A stretch of 64,000 nt of DNA, taken from the NCBI RefSeq assembly GCF_000686805.1, contig NZ_JMLP01000015.1:134533-198532 (forward strand), given 5' to 3'. The first letter of the stretch is position 1. The number at the start of each line of letters is the position of its first letter. The DNA is from Bacillus sp. UNC41MFS5. GTDB lineage: Bacteria; Bacillota; Bacilli; Bacillales_B; DSM-18226. Shown here piece by piece: positions 1 to 8,861 of the stretch. A program made the position numbers and the translations under genes. Below the pieces are notes generated by a model. The model worked only from the letters and a program-made list of their open reading frames with translations. It did no database searches and was not told the origin of the DNA.

Positions 1-152
1 TCTTCACCAAACGTACCAGTAGTAGGGCTTAACTCAATTTCACGCATTGGTACTTTAATGTCGGATCTCGAACCTGTTACATATACTTTTTTACTTCCTG
101 GAAAACTAGACATGATGGAAATATTTTGTTCGTTTAATGAAGTCGTTGACAT
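1..152 (-). CDS. thiC: Phosphomethylpyrimidine synthase ThiC, N-terminal part (cut by window edge)
   Basis: ThiC is a radical-SAM enzyme that converts aminoimidazole ribotide to hydroxymethylpyrimidine phosphate in thiamine synthesis. Only the first 50 codons are inside the window. They read [14 protein letters not shown], then a segment with [20 protein letters not shown] and [16 protein letters not shown], which is the typical ThiC N-terminus of Bacillus. The ATG at 152 is preceded by AGGAGAG at a suitable distance. The gene lies directly behind a TPP riboswitch and terminator (227-404), as expected for a thiamine synthesis gene. The catalytic domain lies off the window and cannot be judged. 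Confidence 0.93.
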   Translation of the reverse strand, partial: MSTTSLNEQNISIMSSFPGSKKVYVTGSRSDIKVPMREIELSPTTGTFGE

Positions 153-226
153 AATAAATCTCTCCTTTTTTTGAATATAAAGGACGAGATACAGAACATA
201 ACAAGTGAATAAGCGTATAAAAGTAC

Positions 227-264
227 ATCAAAAAGCCGGGACCATAAATGGTTGGACCCGGCTA
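227..264 (-). terminator. Riboswitch-controlled terminator in the thiC leader
   Basis: On the minus strand an AGCCGGGTCC...GGTCCCGGCT hairpin is followed by a run of six T. It lies between the TPP aptamer and the thiC start codon. In the usual mechanism TPP binding favours this terminator, so thiamine shuts off thiC. Confidence 0.85.
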
Positions 265-305
265 AAATGTATGCAGAAGTATAGTTGCATTGAAGATTGT
301 CTATT

Positions 306-404
306 CTAACTTCCCCACGCTGGTATGATCCAGATCAGGTCCCAAGAGTCAAGAAACTTCATCGTGTTTCTTTCTCAGTCCAACTTATTGGACACCCCTA
401 GTTA
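306..404 (-). promoter_or_regulatory. TPP riboswitch (THI element) of thiC
   Basis: Read on the minus strand, the segment contains GGGGTGTC, a CTGAGA-type element (ACTGAGAAAG), ACCTGATCTGGATCATACC and GCGTGGGGAAG. These are the hallmark conserved blocks of the thiamine pyrophosphate aptamer in their normal order. A TATAAT at 425-430 on the minus strand would be a fitting -10 box for a transcript starting just upstream. With the hairpin at 227-264 it forms a transcription attenuator. Confidence 0.95.
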
Positions 405-1184
405 TTTATATTCAATTAAGCTACATTATATATGAGTATCGGTTAAAATGAAATACATATTATTATTTAAAGTACTATAGTCGTGTTTAGATATTATGTT
501 TAGGATGAAGAGAGAAGGGAATATTATATTAAACAAATCAACAACTATAGCTATTTAATATAGAAAAGTAGAATTCCGCTTCCTAATATACTTCAATACC
601 TTAGCATTTCTTAGCAGGCAGCTGGCGTTACTTCGGCTGCATTTCCTTCGGCTTCATATCCAGCTTTCAAATAAATGGCTGTGACATTTCCAGATTCAAT
701 ATAAAAATCGGCAAAACTTCTTTACTTAATATTTAAATTTGTCAATCAAACCACCACCAGTTTCATAAAATAAATACCAAAGCCCTTTCCCGGTAGGGAA
801 AGGAACATGTGGTGAAGCTCTAATCCAAAAAGCCCCTACATTATCATAAGTTAGGAGCTTTTTTAATTTAACATCGTTTAGTGTTTATACTCATTTTGCA
901 GTAGCCTCTTATTTAAGAGAGACTTTTTTACACACGGCTACATTAATTTATTCTACTTTCAATACAAGTAGTGAACAGCACTCCACATGTCCAGAGTGTA
1001 TGTGGCAACACATGGGGTGCTGGTGAGTTTTACAGGAATATGTTCCTATTTGGTTAATTCCCATTAAGTACGCTTTATCGTATATTATATAATTCCTGTT
1101 AATTTGTTTGATTGATTTTCGATTGATTTAATGAACATCTTTAGAGATGTTGATTAAAGGAAAAACCAATTGTAATTTAATGAT
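405..1184. other. Gene-poor intergenic stretch
   Basis: No intact gene is visible. The stretch holds the probable thiC promoter (near 425-430), the decayed coding remnants at 611-885 and a GC-rich inverted repeat at 976-1022 (CAGCACTCCACATG with CATGGGGTGCTG, imperfect). The remainder is AT-rich and I see nothing more in it. Confidence 0.5.
611..885 (-). pseudogene. Decayed coding remnants (two short open stretches, no start)
   Basis: On the minus strand an open stretch without any ATG, GTG or TTG start runs from about 885 to a stop at 726. It encodes KKLLTYDNVGAFWIRASPHV, then a segment with FPTGKGLWYLFYETGGGLID. In another frame, a second open stretch ends with TAA at 611 and reads FADFYIESGNVTAIYLKAGY, then EAEGNAAEV. 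Both look protein-like in composition but lack a start, a ribosome binding site and a common frame. I infer fragments of one or two degraded small genes and do not recognise the family. A hairpin (AAGCTCCTA/TAGGGGCTT, 828-863) lies inside the first stretch and could instead be a terminator. Confidence 0.35.
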
Positions 1185-1208
1185 AAAAGCCGAGAGTTTC
1201 TCTCGGCT
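1185..1208 (-). terminator. Terminator of the ald-nhaC operon
   Basis: The hairpin AGCCGAGA / TCTCGGCT is followed on the minus strand by TTTT. It lies about 115 bases beyond the nhaC stop codon, with no gene between. Confidence 0.7.
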
Positions 1209-1324
1209 AATTTATTTTGAAGTATTCCTCTATTTTCCAAACAATTAACTATCCAATCAAGTGTGTACGTTTATAATTCCCTGTTTATTATTACAAAGTG
1301 TCAGGAGTGGTAAATTTGTTGATC

Positions 1325-2779
1325 TTAATCCCCGTATTTTGATTCTTGTCTAATTGCAATAATTTCGGGTTCTAGACGAAGAATTCCTTTATTTAAATAG
1401 CTCATGATTATAACTACTAAAGGTGGTATATAGAGTAAAAATGCGTAAGGGGCATATTGCAGAACCGGGATGCCCAGCATTCCAACCATTGTAATACCAC
1501 AAGTGTTCCAAGGTATCAAAGGCGAAGTAATGGCATTACTCTCAGCTAGGCATCTAGATAAGTTCAGTGAGTCAAGTCCCTTTTCACTAAATTTACTTTT
1601 AAATATATCTCTAGTCATGACCGCTGAAACATAGTTATCAGTAGCTATGATATTTAGCACAAATCCGCTGATCACTGTGGAAGTCATCAGACCGGCAGCG
1701 CTTTCAATTTTTCTAAGTATCTTCTCCACTGATACATATAGAATTTTCGTTACATCCAGAACGCCGCTATATGCACAAACACATAAAATCAAACTCGCTA
1801 TATACATCATGGAGGCCATTCCGCCTCTTGTCAGTAACGAATCTACAATCGGACTATCTGTATCGCTAATATAGCCATAATGAAGTGCAGTCAAGGCATT
1901 TTTAAAATCCGCCCCTTGGACGAAAATTGCACACAATGATCCAACCAGTGCCATAAAGAATATCCCGGGAATTGCAGGGATTTTCATTAATACCATAAAG
2001 AACACCATTAGTACGGGTAAAATTAGCCACGGGCTAATTACAAAAGTCGATTTAAGTGTTTCGGTGATGTTAACAATGGAAGCAATCCCCTCTGTACTTT
2101 GCGGAGCAAAAATCCTTCCGAAAATATAAACCAAAATGAGTGAGATTACGTAGGATGGAATTGTGTATTTTAATACATTTTTAAAATGATCAAACAGACT
2201 TACACCTGTTAAGGCACTGTGTAGATTTGTTGCGTCAGAAAGAGGAGATAACTTGTCTCCGAAATAACTGGCACCAATTACAGTACCTGCCGTAAGCGCG
2301 AGAGGAATGCCCATCCCCTCGCTTATTCCCATAGCTGCAACACCGAGAGTTCCTATGATAGTCCATGCAGTGCCCGTTGCCACGGAACATATGCTGCACA
2401 CTAAAAAAATCGCAACAAGGAATAACTGCGGATGAATAAGTTCCAATCCATAGTATATCAGCGAAGGAACTATGCCCCCCTGAATCCATGAACCAACCAC
2501 CATTCCCACCATAATTAAAATCAATACCGCTTGCATAACAGATGAAATCGAGGCAAGAATTGATTTTTCCAAGTCCTCCCATTTGTGCCCCATGCGAATC
2601 GCTAATGCCGCAGTAAGACCCGTAAGAATAACAAAGGGGATATGAATATCAAGGCCCAGAACAGCAATGCTGAATACCAAGATTCCGATTAACAAGGCAA
2701 ATGCAACGATTATTTCCCATGTATAAGGCAAACGAGCCCCTTGCCCCTTAGCATCTTTTTTCTGGGCATTATTTAGCAT
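1325..2779 (-). CDS. nhaC: Na+/H+ antiporter NhaC family protein
   Basis: This 484-residue polytopic membrane protein carries the NhaC hallmark GDKLSPLSDATN at residues 174-185 and about eleven hydrophobic segments. NhaC proteins exchange external protons for internal sodium, and some relatives (MleN) couple this to carboxylate exchange, so the substrate cannot be fixed from sequence. The start overlaps the 3' end of the upstream alanine-dehydrogenase-like gene by 11 bases (ATGCTAAATAA), so the two genes form an operon and are probably translationally coupled. That pairing suggests export or antiport linked to an amino-acid or organic-acid reaction; this is inference. The terminator follows at 1185-1208. 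Confidence 0.85.
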   Translation of the reverse strand: MLNNAQKKDAKGQGARLPYTWEIIVAFALLIGILVFSIAVLGLDIHIPFVILTGLTAALAIRMGHKWEDLEKSILASISSVMQAVLILIMVGMVVGSWIQGGIVPSLIYYGLELIHPQLFLVAIFLVCSICSVATGTAWTIIGTLGVAAMGISEGMGIPLALTAGTVIGASYFGDKLSPLSDATNLHSALTGVSLFDHFKNVLKYTIPSYVISLILVYIFGRIFAPQSTEGIASIVNITETLKSTFVISPWLILPVLMVFFMVLMKIPAIPGIFFMALVGSLCAIFVQGADFKNALTALHYGYISDTDSPIVDSLLTRGGMASMMYIASLILCVCAYSGVLDVTKILYVSVEKILRKIESAAGLMTSTVISGFVLNIIATDNYVSAVMTRDIFKSKFSEKGLDSLNLSRCLAESNAITSPLIPWNTCGITMVGMLGIPVLQYAPYAFLLYIPPLVVIIMSYLNKGILRLEPEIIAIRQESKYGD

Positions 2780-3914
2780 ACTGCTCCTCCTTTTTTACTG
2801 TTCGATCCAACATATTCAGTGAAAATGGCGTATACTCCATTTTATGATTCCGTGCTACTTCATCATGAACGATTTTACCATTTAGAGTGCATATTGATTT
2901 GACAAGAGCCGCATTATCAGCACATGCTTTTTTAAGGCCTTTATCAGCAATTGCTTGAATATAGGGACCAGACGCCATCAATAGTGCCTTTGTAGATGTC
3001 TTTGGACAAAGCGCAGGCATGTTTGCAACGTTGTAATGGAGAATCCCTTCTTCAAAATAAATAGGATCATCAAGTGTTGTGTAGTGCATTGTTTCGATTA
3101 CCCCAGTGCCAACAATATCAATAATAACAGCATCCTTTTTCATGGTTTTGATAATATCTCTGGAAATCAGGCAAGGTTGATCGGGCATTGGGTAAATTGT
3201 ATTTAATAAAACGTCCGTTTTTGCAATATAATCGAAAACAGTTGCGTCTTCCCAACAAATAACATCCGCGCCTGGCAACATATAACGAAGTTCTGCAATG
3301 CGTTTCCAGTAATTTTCTATGATTGTGACTTCGAGACCAAGGCCTAAGGCAATTTCTGCAGCATTCACCCCAGCATGACCGCCACCAATGATCAGTACTT
3401 TCGGAGCCGGCAATCCAGAAAGCTTTCTGAAAAGCACACCGCTGCCACCGTTATCGACTAGACCGTATTTGATGGCCTCCAGCATTGCCAGAGATCCTGC
3501 TATTTCACTCATCGGTTTAATTGTGGGACGTGTACCATCGGGTAATACGATCAATTCCATTCCAATTCCAATGGTTCCTGCTTTTAGCATGGCATTGAGC
3601 ATATCATAATCAACATCTTCTGCTAAATGGAACCAAGACATTACAATCTGATCTTTCTGAAGCAACCCGAATTCTTTCGGATATAGCTCCTTCACCTTTA
3701 CCAAGAATTCCGCTTGATGATAGACAGCTTCAATGCTGTTTTCAATCTTTGCACCAGCTGCGCGATAATCGTCATCAAAGAATCCTGCCTTTTCTCCTGC
3801 GCCTTTCTGAATTAGAACGGTATTTCCACCTTCTACCAACGTTTTTGTCCAAGCTGGTGTCAATGCTACTCGTGTTTCACCTGGCTTAATTTCTTGCGGG
3901 CATCCAATAATCAT
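2769..3914 (-). CDS. ald: Alanine dehydrogenase / PNT family protein (divergent)
   Basis: The 381-residue protein belongs to the alanine dehydrogenase / pyridine nucleotide transhydrogenase alpha family. R15, K75 and H96 match the substrate-binding residues of classical Ald, and the Rossmann motif GGGHAG is at 177-182. The block VANMPALCPKTSTKAL resembles the Ald block VANMPGAVPRTST. The conserved Ald segment containing DQGG, with the catalytic aspartate near residue 270, is replaced here by a shorter IDIVGTGVIET, so the usual Asp is not visible. It may be a functional variant or an enzyme for another amino acid. The start at 3914 follows GGAGG; an upstream in-frame extension has no ribosome binding site. 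Co-transcribed with nhaC and divergent from a LuxR-type regulator. Confidence 0.75.
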   Translation of the reverse strand: MIIGCPQEIKPGETRVALTPAWTKTLVEGGNTVLIQKGAGEKAGFFDDDYRAAGAKIENSIEAVYHQAEFLVKVKELYPKEFGLLQKDQIVMSWFHLAEDVDYDMLNAMLKAGTIGIGMELIVLPDGTRPTIKPMSEIAGSLAMLEAIKYGLVDNGGSGVLFRKLSGLPAPKVLIIGGGHAGVNAAEIALGLGLEVTIIENYWKRIAELRYMLPGADVICWEDATVFDYIAKTDVLLNTIYPMPDQPCLISRDIIKTMKKDAVIIDIVGTGVIETMHYTTLDDPIYFEEGILHYNVANMPALCPKTSTKALLMASGPYIQAIADKGLKKACADNAALVKSICTLNGKIVHDEVARNHKMEYTPFSLNMLDRTVKKEEQYAK

Positions 3915-4306
3915 AATTTCATACCTCCGATGTAATTTATGATTCGAAACTAAAATTCTGATCAAATCTAAACAATATGACCATAGTTTCTATCTATGAA
4001 TAATTATAAAAAATTCGGACATTATCGTATATGACCCGCCCTAACCATTTAAAGGCCAAAAAGGTAGTATAGGAAAACCAAAATGTGAACTATTTTTGGT
4101 ACTAATATACACCTATGTATAACACCTTTGGTTACGTCTGAGTTTGGACTTGATGGTTTGGTTTGGTTTGATATAATTTTGAATAATTACTAAAATAATA
4201 TTTTCTTCGAAGTCTTTGCTTATTTTAGTATTTGATGACTTTTTGAACATAAATAGTTAAAAATAAAAGGTATTCAGAGTAAACAAATAGAAGTAGGAGC
4301 AAATCC
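3915..4306. promoter_or_regulatory. Divergent control region between ald-nhaC and the LuxR-type regulator
   Basis: This 392-base AT-rich region separates the divergent genes and must hold both promoters. A perfect 10-bp inverted repeat, ACTAAAATAA (4189-4198) and TTATTTTAGT (4220-4229), lies about 80-120 bases before the regulator start. A repeated GGTTTGGTTTGGTTTGA tract ends near 4170. Either could bind the adjacent regulator; this is inference from position only. Confidence 0.45.
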
Positions 4307-5074
4307 ATGGTCAACAACCTTTTTATGCAGTATAACAGCATTCTCTACACAATTTATGCAATTGATGATTTTAATCAGATGAAAAGTCAATTATTGAAAG
4401 AATTGACTTCTCTCATTCCTTGTACATTTGCCAGCGTAATGATAAGTGTACAATCCGAAAAGGATACATACTTAGCAAATCCAGTATGCTATCCCTTTGA
4501 ATACTTAGCTGTTGAAAATAGATATCTGGAATTGGCAGAGAGTGATCACAGTCAGTGGATTACAATTGAACCGGTAACGACAGTGGTTAGAATAACTGAT
4601 TTGTTTTCTGATAAAGAAAGAGAAAATCAGATTATTTATCAAGAGTGCTATGTGCCATATCAGCTTAAATATTCTGTATACGCCAGCCTAGCTCATAAAG
4701 GAATGCCGCTTGGCCTCTTATCCCTGTACAGGAAAAAAGAACAGGGAGATTTTTCAAATGAAAACCTCATTGTACTAAAAGCACTCGTGCGACATCTTAG
4801 CTTACGTTTCTTTAACGAGAAGGAACAATGCTCTCCTATAAAAGAAGCTCCAAAGCCGGATTCCGGCATAATCACATATGTCGCCGAATACGGATTGACC
4901 CGTCGAGAACTCGAAGTGTTTTTAGCAATAACACCGAATTTGAGCAATGAAGAGCTCGCTGAAAAACTCCATATCAGCATTTATACTTTAAAAAGACATT
5001 TACAAAGTTTATATCAAAAAACAGGTGTCAAAAAGAGATTTGAATTGCTTTGTTTAAAAAGCAGCATAGAATAG
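4307..5074 (+). CDS. LuxR-type HTH transcriptional regulator with GAF-like sensor domain
   Basis: The protein has 255 residues. Residues 1-170 look like a GAF-type ligand-sensing domain: mixed alpha/beta, with AHKGMPLGLLSLYRK as the usual penultimate strand. Residues 195-255 form a LuxR/FixJ-type helix-turn-helix, seen as LTRRELEVF, then SNEELAEKLHISIYTLKRHL. GTAGGAG precedes the ATG. It is transcribed away from ald-nhaC, so it probably regulates that operon. No receiver domain or kinase gene is present, which points to direct small-molecule sensing rather than a two-component pair. The ligand is unknown. A bidirectional terminator follows at 5133-5170. Confidence 0.8.
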   Translation: MVNNLFMQYNSILYTIYAIDDFNQMKSQLLKELTSLIPCTFASVMISVQSEKDTYLANPVCYPFEYLAVENRYLELAESDHSQWITIEPVTTVVRITDLFSDKERENQIIYQECYVPYQLKYSVYASLAHKGMPLGLLSLYRKKEQGDFSNENLIVLKALVRHLSLRFFNEKEQCSPIKEAPKPDSGIITYVAEYGLTRRELEVFLAITPNLSNEELAEKLHISIYTLKRHLQSLYQKTGVKKRFELLCLKSSIE

Positions 5075-5132
5075 CTGGCGTTGCTTTCTCGAAGTTGCCG
5101 ATGTCTCTGACTTTTTGATTGATAGAATGAGA

Positions 5133-5170
5133 AAAAGCCTTAGAACCCGTAAAGTTCTAAGGCTTTTTTA
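5133..5170. terminator. Bidirectional terminator between luxR-type gene and rlmCD
   Basis: A perfect 12-bp stem (AAGCCTTAGAAC / GTTCTAAGGCTT) has T runs on both strands, and serves the convergent regulator (plus) and rlmCD (minus). Confidence 0.88.
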
Positions 5171-5222
5171 TGGAGATGGAAATGAGACGGCAAATCCATG
5201 GCTGATGTTTTGAAATTGAATA

Positions 5223-6593
5223 TCATCTCTTATTTAGCAGTACAACCGTCTCAACATGTGTTGTCATTGGAAACATGTCTACCGGCTGGACTTCCACCGT
5301 TTTGTATCCCCCGTCCTCCAAAATCCGCAAATCCCTTGCCAGGGTAGCTGGATTACAGGATACATAAACGACTTTTTTCGGCTTCATCTCGATGATCGTG
5401 TGCAGCAAAGCCTCATCGCAGCCTTTACGTGGCGGATCAACGACCAAGACATCGGCGACATTTCCTTCCTTATACCACTTTGGAATCACAACCTCAGCTT
5501 CCCCAGCCGCAAAATCGGTATTTTCCATTCCGTTTAATGCTGCATTTCGCTTAGCGTCCTCAATCGCCTCAGGAACTACTTCTACACCAAATACCTTCCG
5601 TGCTTTTTGTGCTAAAAATAAAGAAATCGTTCCGATCCCACAGTAAGCATCAATCACGCTTTCTTCTCCGTTAAGGTCCGCGTATTCAAGAGCCTTATCA
5701 TATAGAACCTTTGTTTGCACAGGATTTACCTGATAGAAGGACAGGGCGGAAATCGCGAATTTCACATCGCCGATATAGTCATAAATGACTTCGTTCCCCC
5801 ATAAAACGTTGGTTGTCGCACCCATTATCACGTTTGTCCGCTTTGAATTCACATTATGGATAATCGACTTTATCTTTGGGAGCCGTGCTACTATTTGCTC
5901 CACTAGCTTGTCTTTATGAGGAAGGTCAGCCGTCCTTGTGATAATGACCACCATGAGTTCACCTGTTTGCTGACCATAACGGGCCATAATATGTCTGAGT
6001 ACACCTTTATGTGATTCCTCATGATAGGCAGGAATCCCTAAATCATTGCAAATTTCCTTCACCGTCTGTACTGCTTCATTTATTTCAGGCAGTTGAATGA
6101 CACTTTCGTTCGTATCAACAATTTCATGGCTCCTTGGTTTAAAAAAGCCCGCAATCAATTTACCGTCCTTTTCCCCCACCGGCACCTGTGCCTTGTTGCG
6201 GTAATGAAAGGGCTGGTCCATTCCTAAAATAGGATGTACAACGACATCCTCTAGTTTACCGATCCGTGTAAGTACCTGACGAACTTGGTTTTCCTTATAC
6301 TTCAGCTGACCTTCATAGCTAATGTGCTCGAGCTGGCAGCCGCCATATTTATGGATATCTCGGCTCTCAATCTCGACTCGATCAGGGCTTTTTTCATAAA
6401 ACTCCACCAACCGCCCAAAGCCATACCCTTTGCCCGTCTTAATAACCTTCACTTTTGCCTTTTCGCCCGGCAGTCCGTTGGGAACAAATAACGGGTACCC
6501 ATCCACCTTGGCCACACCCGCCCCATCATGGGTTAAATCTTCAAACACTACATCTATAAAATCATTTTTATTAACTGGTAAGATTCTGCTCAT
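5223..6593 (-). CDS. rlmCD: 23S rRNA (uracil-5-)-methyltransferase RlmCD (RumA/TrmA family)
   Basis: The 456-residue protein has an N-terminal TRAM RNA-binding domain (about 1-65), a central RumA region and a C-terminal SAM methyltransferase domain. The SAM motif is [14 protein letters not shown], the second motif [13 protein letters not shown], and the catalytic cysteine lies in [15 protein letters not shown]. In B. subtilis the orthologue (YefA) methylates U747 and U1939 of 23S rRNA. Only one cysteine (KYGGCQLEH) remains where E. coli RumA has a [4Fe-4S] cysteine cluster, so the cluster is probably absent. The start at 6593 follows AAGGAAG and a longer reading upstream is unlikely. Its nearness to dgkB matches B. 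subtilis (yerQ-yefA). Confidence 0.92.
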   Translation of the reverse strand: MSRILPVNKNDFIDVVFEDLTHDGAGVAKVDGYPLFVPNGLPGEKAKVKVIKTGKGYGFGRLVEFYEKSPDRVEIESRDIHKYGGCQLEHISYEGQLKYKENQVRQVLTRIGKLEDVVVHPILGMDQPFHYRNKAQVPVGEKDGKLIAGFFKPRSHEIVDTNESVIQLPEINEAVQTVKEICNDLGIPAYHEESHKGVLRHIMARYGQQTGELMVVIITRTADLPHKDKLVEQIVARLPKIKSIIHNVNSKRTNVIMGATTNVLWGNEVIYDYIGDVKFAISALSFYQVNPVQTKVLYDKALEYADLNGEESVIDAYCGIGTISLFLAQKARKVFGVEVVPEAIEDAKRNAALNGMENTDFAAGEAEVVIPKWYKEGNVADVLVVDPPRKGCDEALLHTIIEMKPKKVVYVSCNPATLARDLRILEDGGYKTVEVQPVDMFPMTTHVETVVLLNKR

Positions 6594-6779
6594 TCGTTTC
6601 TTCCTTTGCACGTTTTGACTGCTAAGATTGTAACACAAAGCATGGTTGATTGCGAAACTTGACCGGGGCAAGCGCCTTTTTTTTCGAAAAAACCAAGAAA
6701 ATTGTCAGAATATTTTTATTTTCAAATATAATAAAAGTGTATATGATTAATACAATCTCATTATTGGAAGGAGTGGATA

Positions 6780-7106
6780 ATGATGAAAATGAAAAATAAC
6801 CTTACCATTCCGTTGCTCCTTGCCTTCCTTGCTTTCACCTTTCTTCACTTTTCATATTCACTTTCCCACTCTCATACCAATATCAAGGCCATCATCAACA
6901 TAGATGATGCCAAGGTGAAAGGGCAATGGGACGATGACAAGAAGCTGCCCATGGACTTACCCATTCTTTTTGTCCTGCCTGTCATCCTAGCAGCAGTTGC
7001 CGCTCCGCTTGTTTATTTATCCATCATTTTTATCAGAAGCTTTATTTTTCTGATACCGAAATTTCATCAATCCAACTATGTGATCTACTCTCCTGAATCA
7101 TTCTGA
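6780..7106 (+). CDS. Small membrane protein, unknown function (108 aa)
   Basis: The ATG at 6780 (or 6783) follows AAGGAG. The protein has an N-terminal hydrophobic segment (about residues 8-27, possibly a signal anchor), a polar middle part with KVKGQWDDDKK and a long hydrophobic segment (about 60-92). The FHQSNYVIYSPESF tail is charged or polar. I recognise no family. A 37-codon membrane ORF follows at 7137 on the same strand with its own strong ribosome binding site, and a terminator closes the pair. They are likely co-expressed. Confidence 0.6.
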   Translation: MMKMKNNLTIPLLLAFLAFTFLHFSYSLSHSHTNIKAIINIDDAKVKGQWDDDKKLPMDLPILFVLPVILAAVAAPLVYLSIIFIRSFIFLIPKFHQSNYVIYSPESF

Positions 7107-7136
7107 TAACAATCAATGATAAGGGAGGAATTTATA

Positions 7137-7250
7137 ATGTGGATACGCTTTGTTATTATAGGCTTTTTTTCCATATCAGCCGCAAGCATGCTTACCTACC
7201 AGGGAATTGAAATCTTCCATGCCTTTACTGATTTCTTTAGGCAAAAATAA
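7137..7250 (+). CDS. 37-residue small membrane protein
   Basis: The ORF encodes MWIRFVIIGFFSISAASMLT followed by YQGIEIFHAFTDFFRQK. It has one transmembrane helix and a basic C-terminus. GGGAGG lies 7 bases before the ATG, close to optimal. The ORF begins 30 bases after the preceding small membrane protein gene and ends just before the terminator at 7254. The spacing, strong ribosome binding site and clean TM design support a real gene. Function unknown; it may act with its neighbour. Confidence 0.6.
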   Translation: MWIRFVIIGFFSISAASMLTYQGIEIFHAFTDFFRQK

Positions 7251-7253
7251 CCG

Positions 7254-7306
7254 AAGGGCAGACTCCGGCGGGGATTAAATTATCCCCTTTTGGAGTCTGC
7301 CCTTCT
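7254..7306. terminator. Bidirectional terminator between the small membrane genes and pncB
   Basis: A 13-bp stem AAGGGCAGACTCC / GGAGTCTGCCCTT encloses a second small hairpin (GGGGAT/ATCCCC), with T-rich sequence on the plus side. It separates convergent genes. Confidence 0.8.
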
Positions 7307-7315
7307 TAATTTTAA

Positions 7316-8800
7316 TTAAAAGCTCTCTTCTTGATCGCCTTTCATGGCCGCAACTTTATCTTTTACCTCTTCAATATTTCTCATCTTGTTATCCCAGCAT
7401 TTTTGGCTCAAGTCGACTGGGTATTCTGCAGGATTGGTAATCCGCTTATACTCATCCCAAAGGGCAACGAGGTTTTGCTTCAAATAATCACGGGATTCTT
7501 CCAAGCAAGGCACTTCATAAACAAGTTCCCCATCAGAAAAAATTCTCACATGTAATTCTTTTGCGGTGAAGTTGGTCACCACTTTGTTCATGAACGTATG
7601 CGTTGGATGGAACATCCGCAGCCGCTTTTCTGGGAGCTTTTCGTCCGCTAAGGCAATATAATCACCTTCGGCATGGTGGTTCGTATTATTGATGATTCGA
7701 TAAATCCTCTTTAATCCAGGTGTCGTCACCTTTTCGGGATTGGATGAGATCTTAATCGTATCTTCCATTTTTCCGTTATTGTCCTCAATGGATACAATTT
7801 TATAAACGGCCCCAAGCGCAGCTTGATCGTAAGCTGTAATCAGCTTCGTTCCTACTCCCCAGCTGTCAATTTTGGCACCCTGTGATTTCAAACTCATAAT
7901 CGTATATTCATCTAAATCACTGGAAGCCACAATCTTTGCATCGGTGAATCCAGCCTCATCCAGCAATTTGCGTGCTTCCTTCGAAAGGTAGGCGAGGTCT
8001 CCGCTATCAAGACGAATTCCGATAAAATTAATACTATCCCCGAGCTCCTTAGCCACTTTGATCGCATTTGGAACACCGAGACGAAGGGTATCATATGTAT
8101 CTACCAAAAAGACACAATCCTTGTGTGTTTGGGCATATTTAATGAAGGCCGTATATTCGTCTTTATATGCTTGGACCATCGAATGAGCATGTGTTCCAGA
8201 TACAGGAATGCCAAACAGCTTTCCCGCTCTTACATTACTTGTCGATTCAAAACCAGCAAGATAGGCTGCTCTCGTTCCCCAAATCGCCGCGTCCATTTCC
8301 TGTGCACGTCTAGTCCCAAATTCCATCGCCACTTCATCGCTCACGACTTGCTTGATACGCGATGCCTTGGTCGCAATTAATGTTTGGTAATTCACAATAT
8401 TAAGCAAGGCTGTTTCAATCAATTGCGCTTCTGCAAGAGGAGCTTCAACCCGGATAATGGGTTCATTGCCAAAAACAAGCTCGCCTTCCTCCATGGCACA
8501 GATGGTTCCAGTAAATCGAATATCTTTAAGATATTGAATGAAATCCTCCTGATAACCTACTTCATTTTTCAAATATTCAAGATCTTCCTCGCTAAAGCGG
8601 AAACCTTGAATAAATTGAATCACTTTCTCCAATCCAGCAAATACAGCATAACCGTTCCCGAACGGAAGCTTACGGAAGAATAGTTCGAAGACCGCTCGTT
8701 TATTATGTATCCCATCTCTCCAATACGTTTCTACCATATTGATCTGATATAGATCCGTATGCAGAGTTAAACTATCATCTTGGTAAAAGTGTTTCATCAT
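7316..8800 (-). CDS. pncB: Nicotinate phosphoribosyltransferase
   Basis: The enzyme joins nicotinate to PRPP, giving nicotinate mononucleotide for NAD salvage. The 494-residue protein shows LHTDLYQINM near the N-terminus, FGTRRAQEMDA from residue 161 and SGTHAHS at 201-207, which carries the active-site histidine, plus IRLDSGDLAYLSKEARK for the phosphoribosyl site. Two adjacent ATGs (8800, 8797) follow GGAGGT; the second has the better spacing. The gene lies just downstream of pncA on the same strand (55-base gap), so nicotinamide can be deamidated and then salvaged by products of adjacent genes. B. subtilis has the same pair as yueK-yueJ. Confidence 0.93.
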   Translation of the reverse strand: MMKHFYQDDSLTLHTDLYQINMVETYWRDGIHNKRAVFELFFRKLPFGNGYAVFAGLEKVIQFIQGFRFSEEDLEYLKNEVGYQEDFIQYLKDIRFTGTICAMEEGELVFGNEPIIRVEAPLAEAQLIETALLNIVNYQTLIATKASRIKQVVSDEVAMEFGTRRAQEMDAAIWGTRAAYLAGFESTSNVRAGKLFGIPVSGTHAHSMVQAYKDEYTAFIKYAQTHKDCVFLVDTYDTLRLGVPNAIKVAKELGDSINFIGIRLDSGDLAYLSKEARKLLDEAGFTDAKIVASSDLDEYTIMSLKSQGAKIDSWGVGTKLITAYDQAALGAVYKIVSIEDNNGKMEDTIKISSNPEKVTTPGLKRIYRIINNTNHHAEGDYIALADEKLPEKRLRMFHPTHTFMNKVVTNFTAKELHVRIFSDGELVYEVPCLEESRDYLKQNLVALWDEYKRITNPAEYPVDLSQKCWDNKMRNIEEVKDKVAAMKGDQEESF

Positions 8801-8861
8801 CTGACCTCCGAAGTACTATTTCAGCTTTTTCATCATTATAACCAATAATACACCCGGAAGT

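Noticed and set aside
1647..1874. ORF opposite nhaC, and many similar antisense ORFs elsewhere (for example 8384-8683, 28047-28682, 41546-42034)
   Set aside because: They are shadows of strongly supported genes, without ribosome binding sites or protein-like features.
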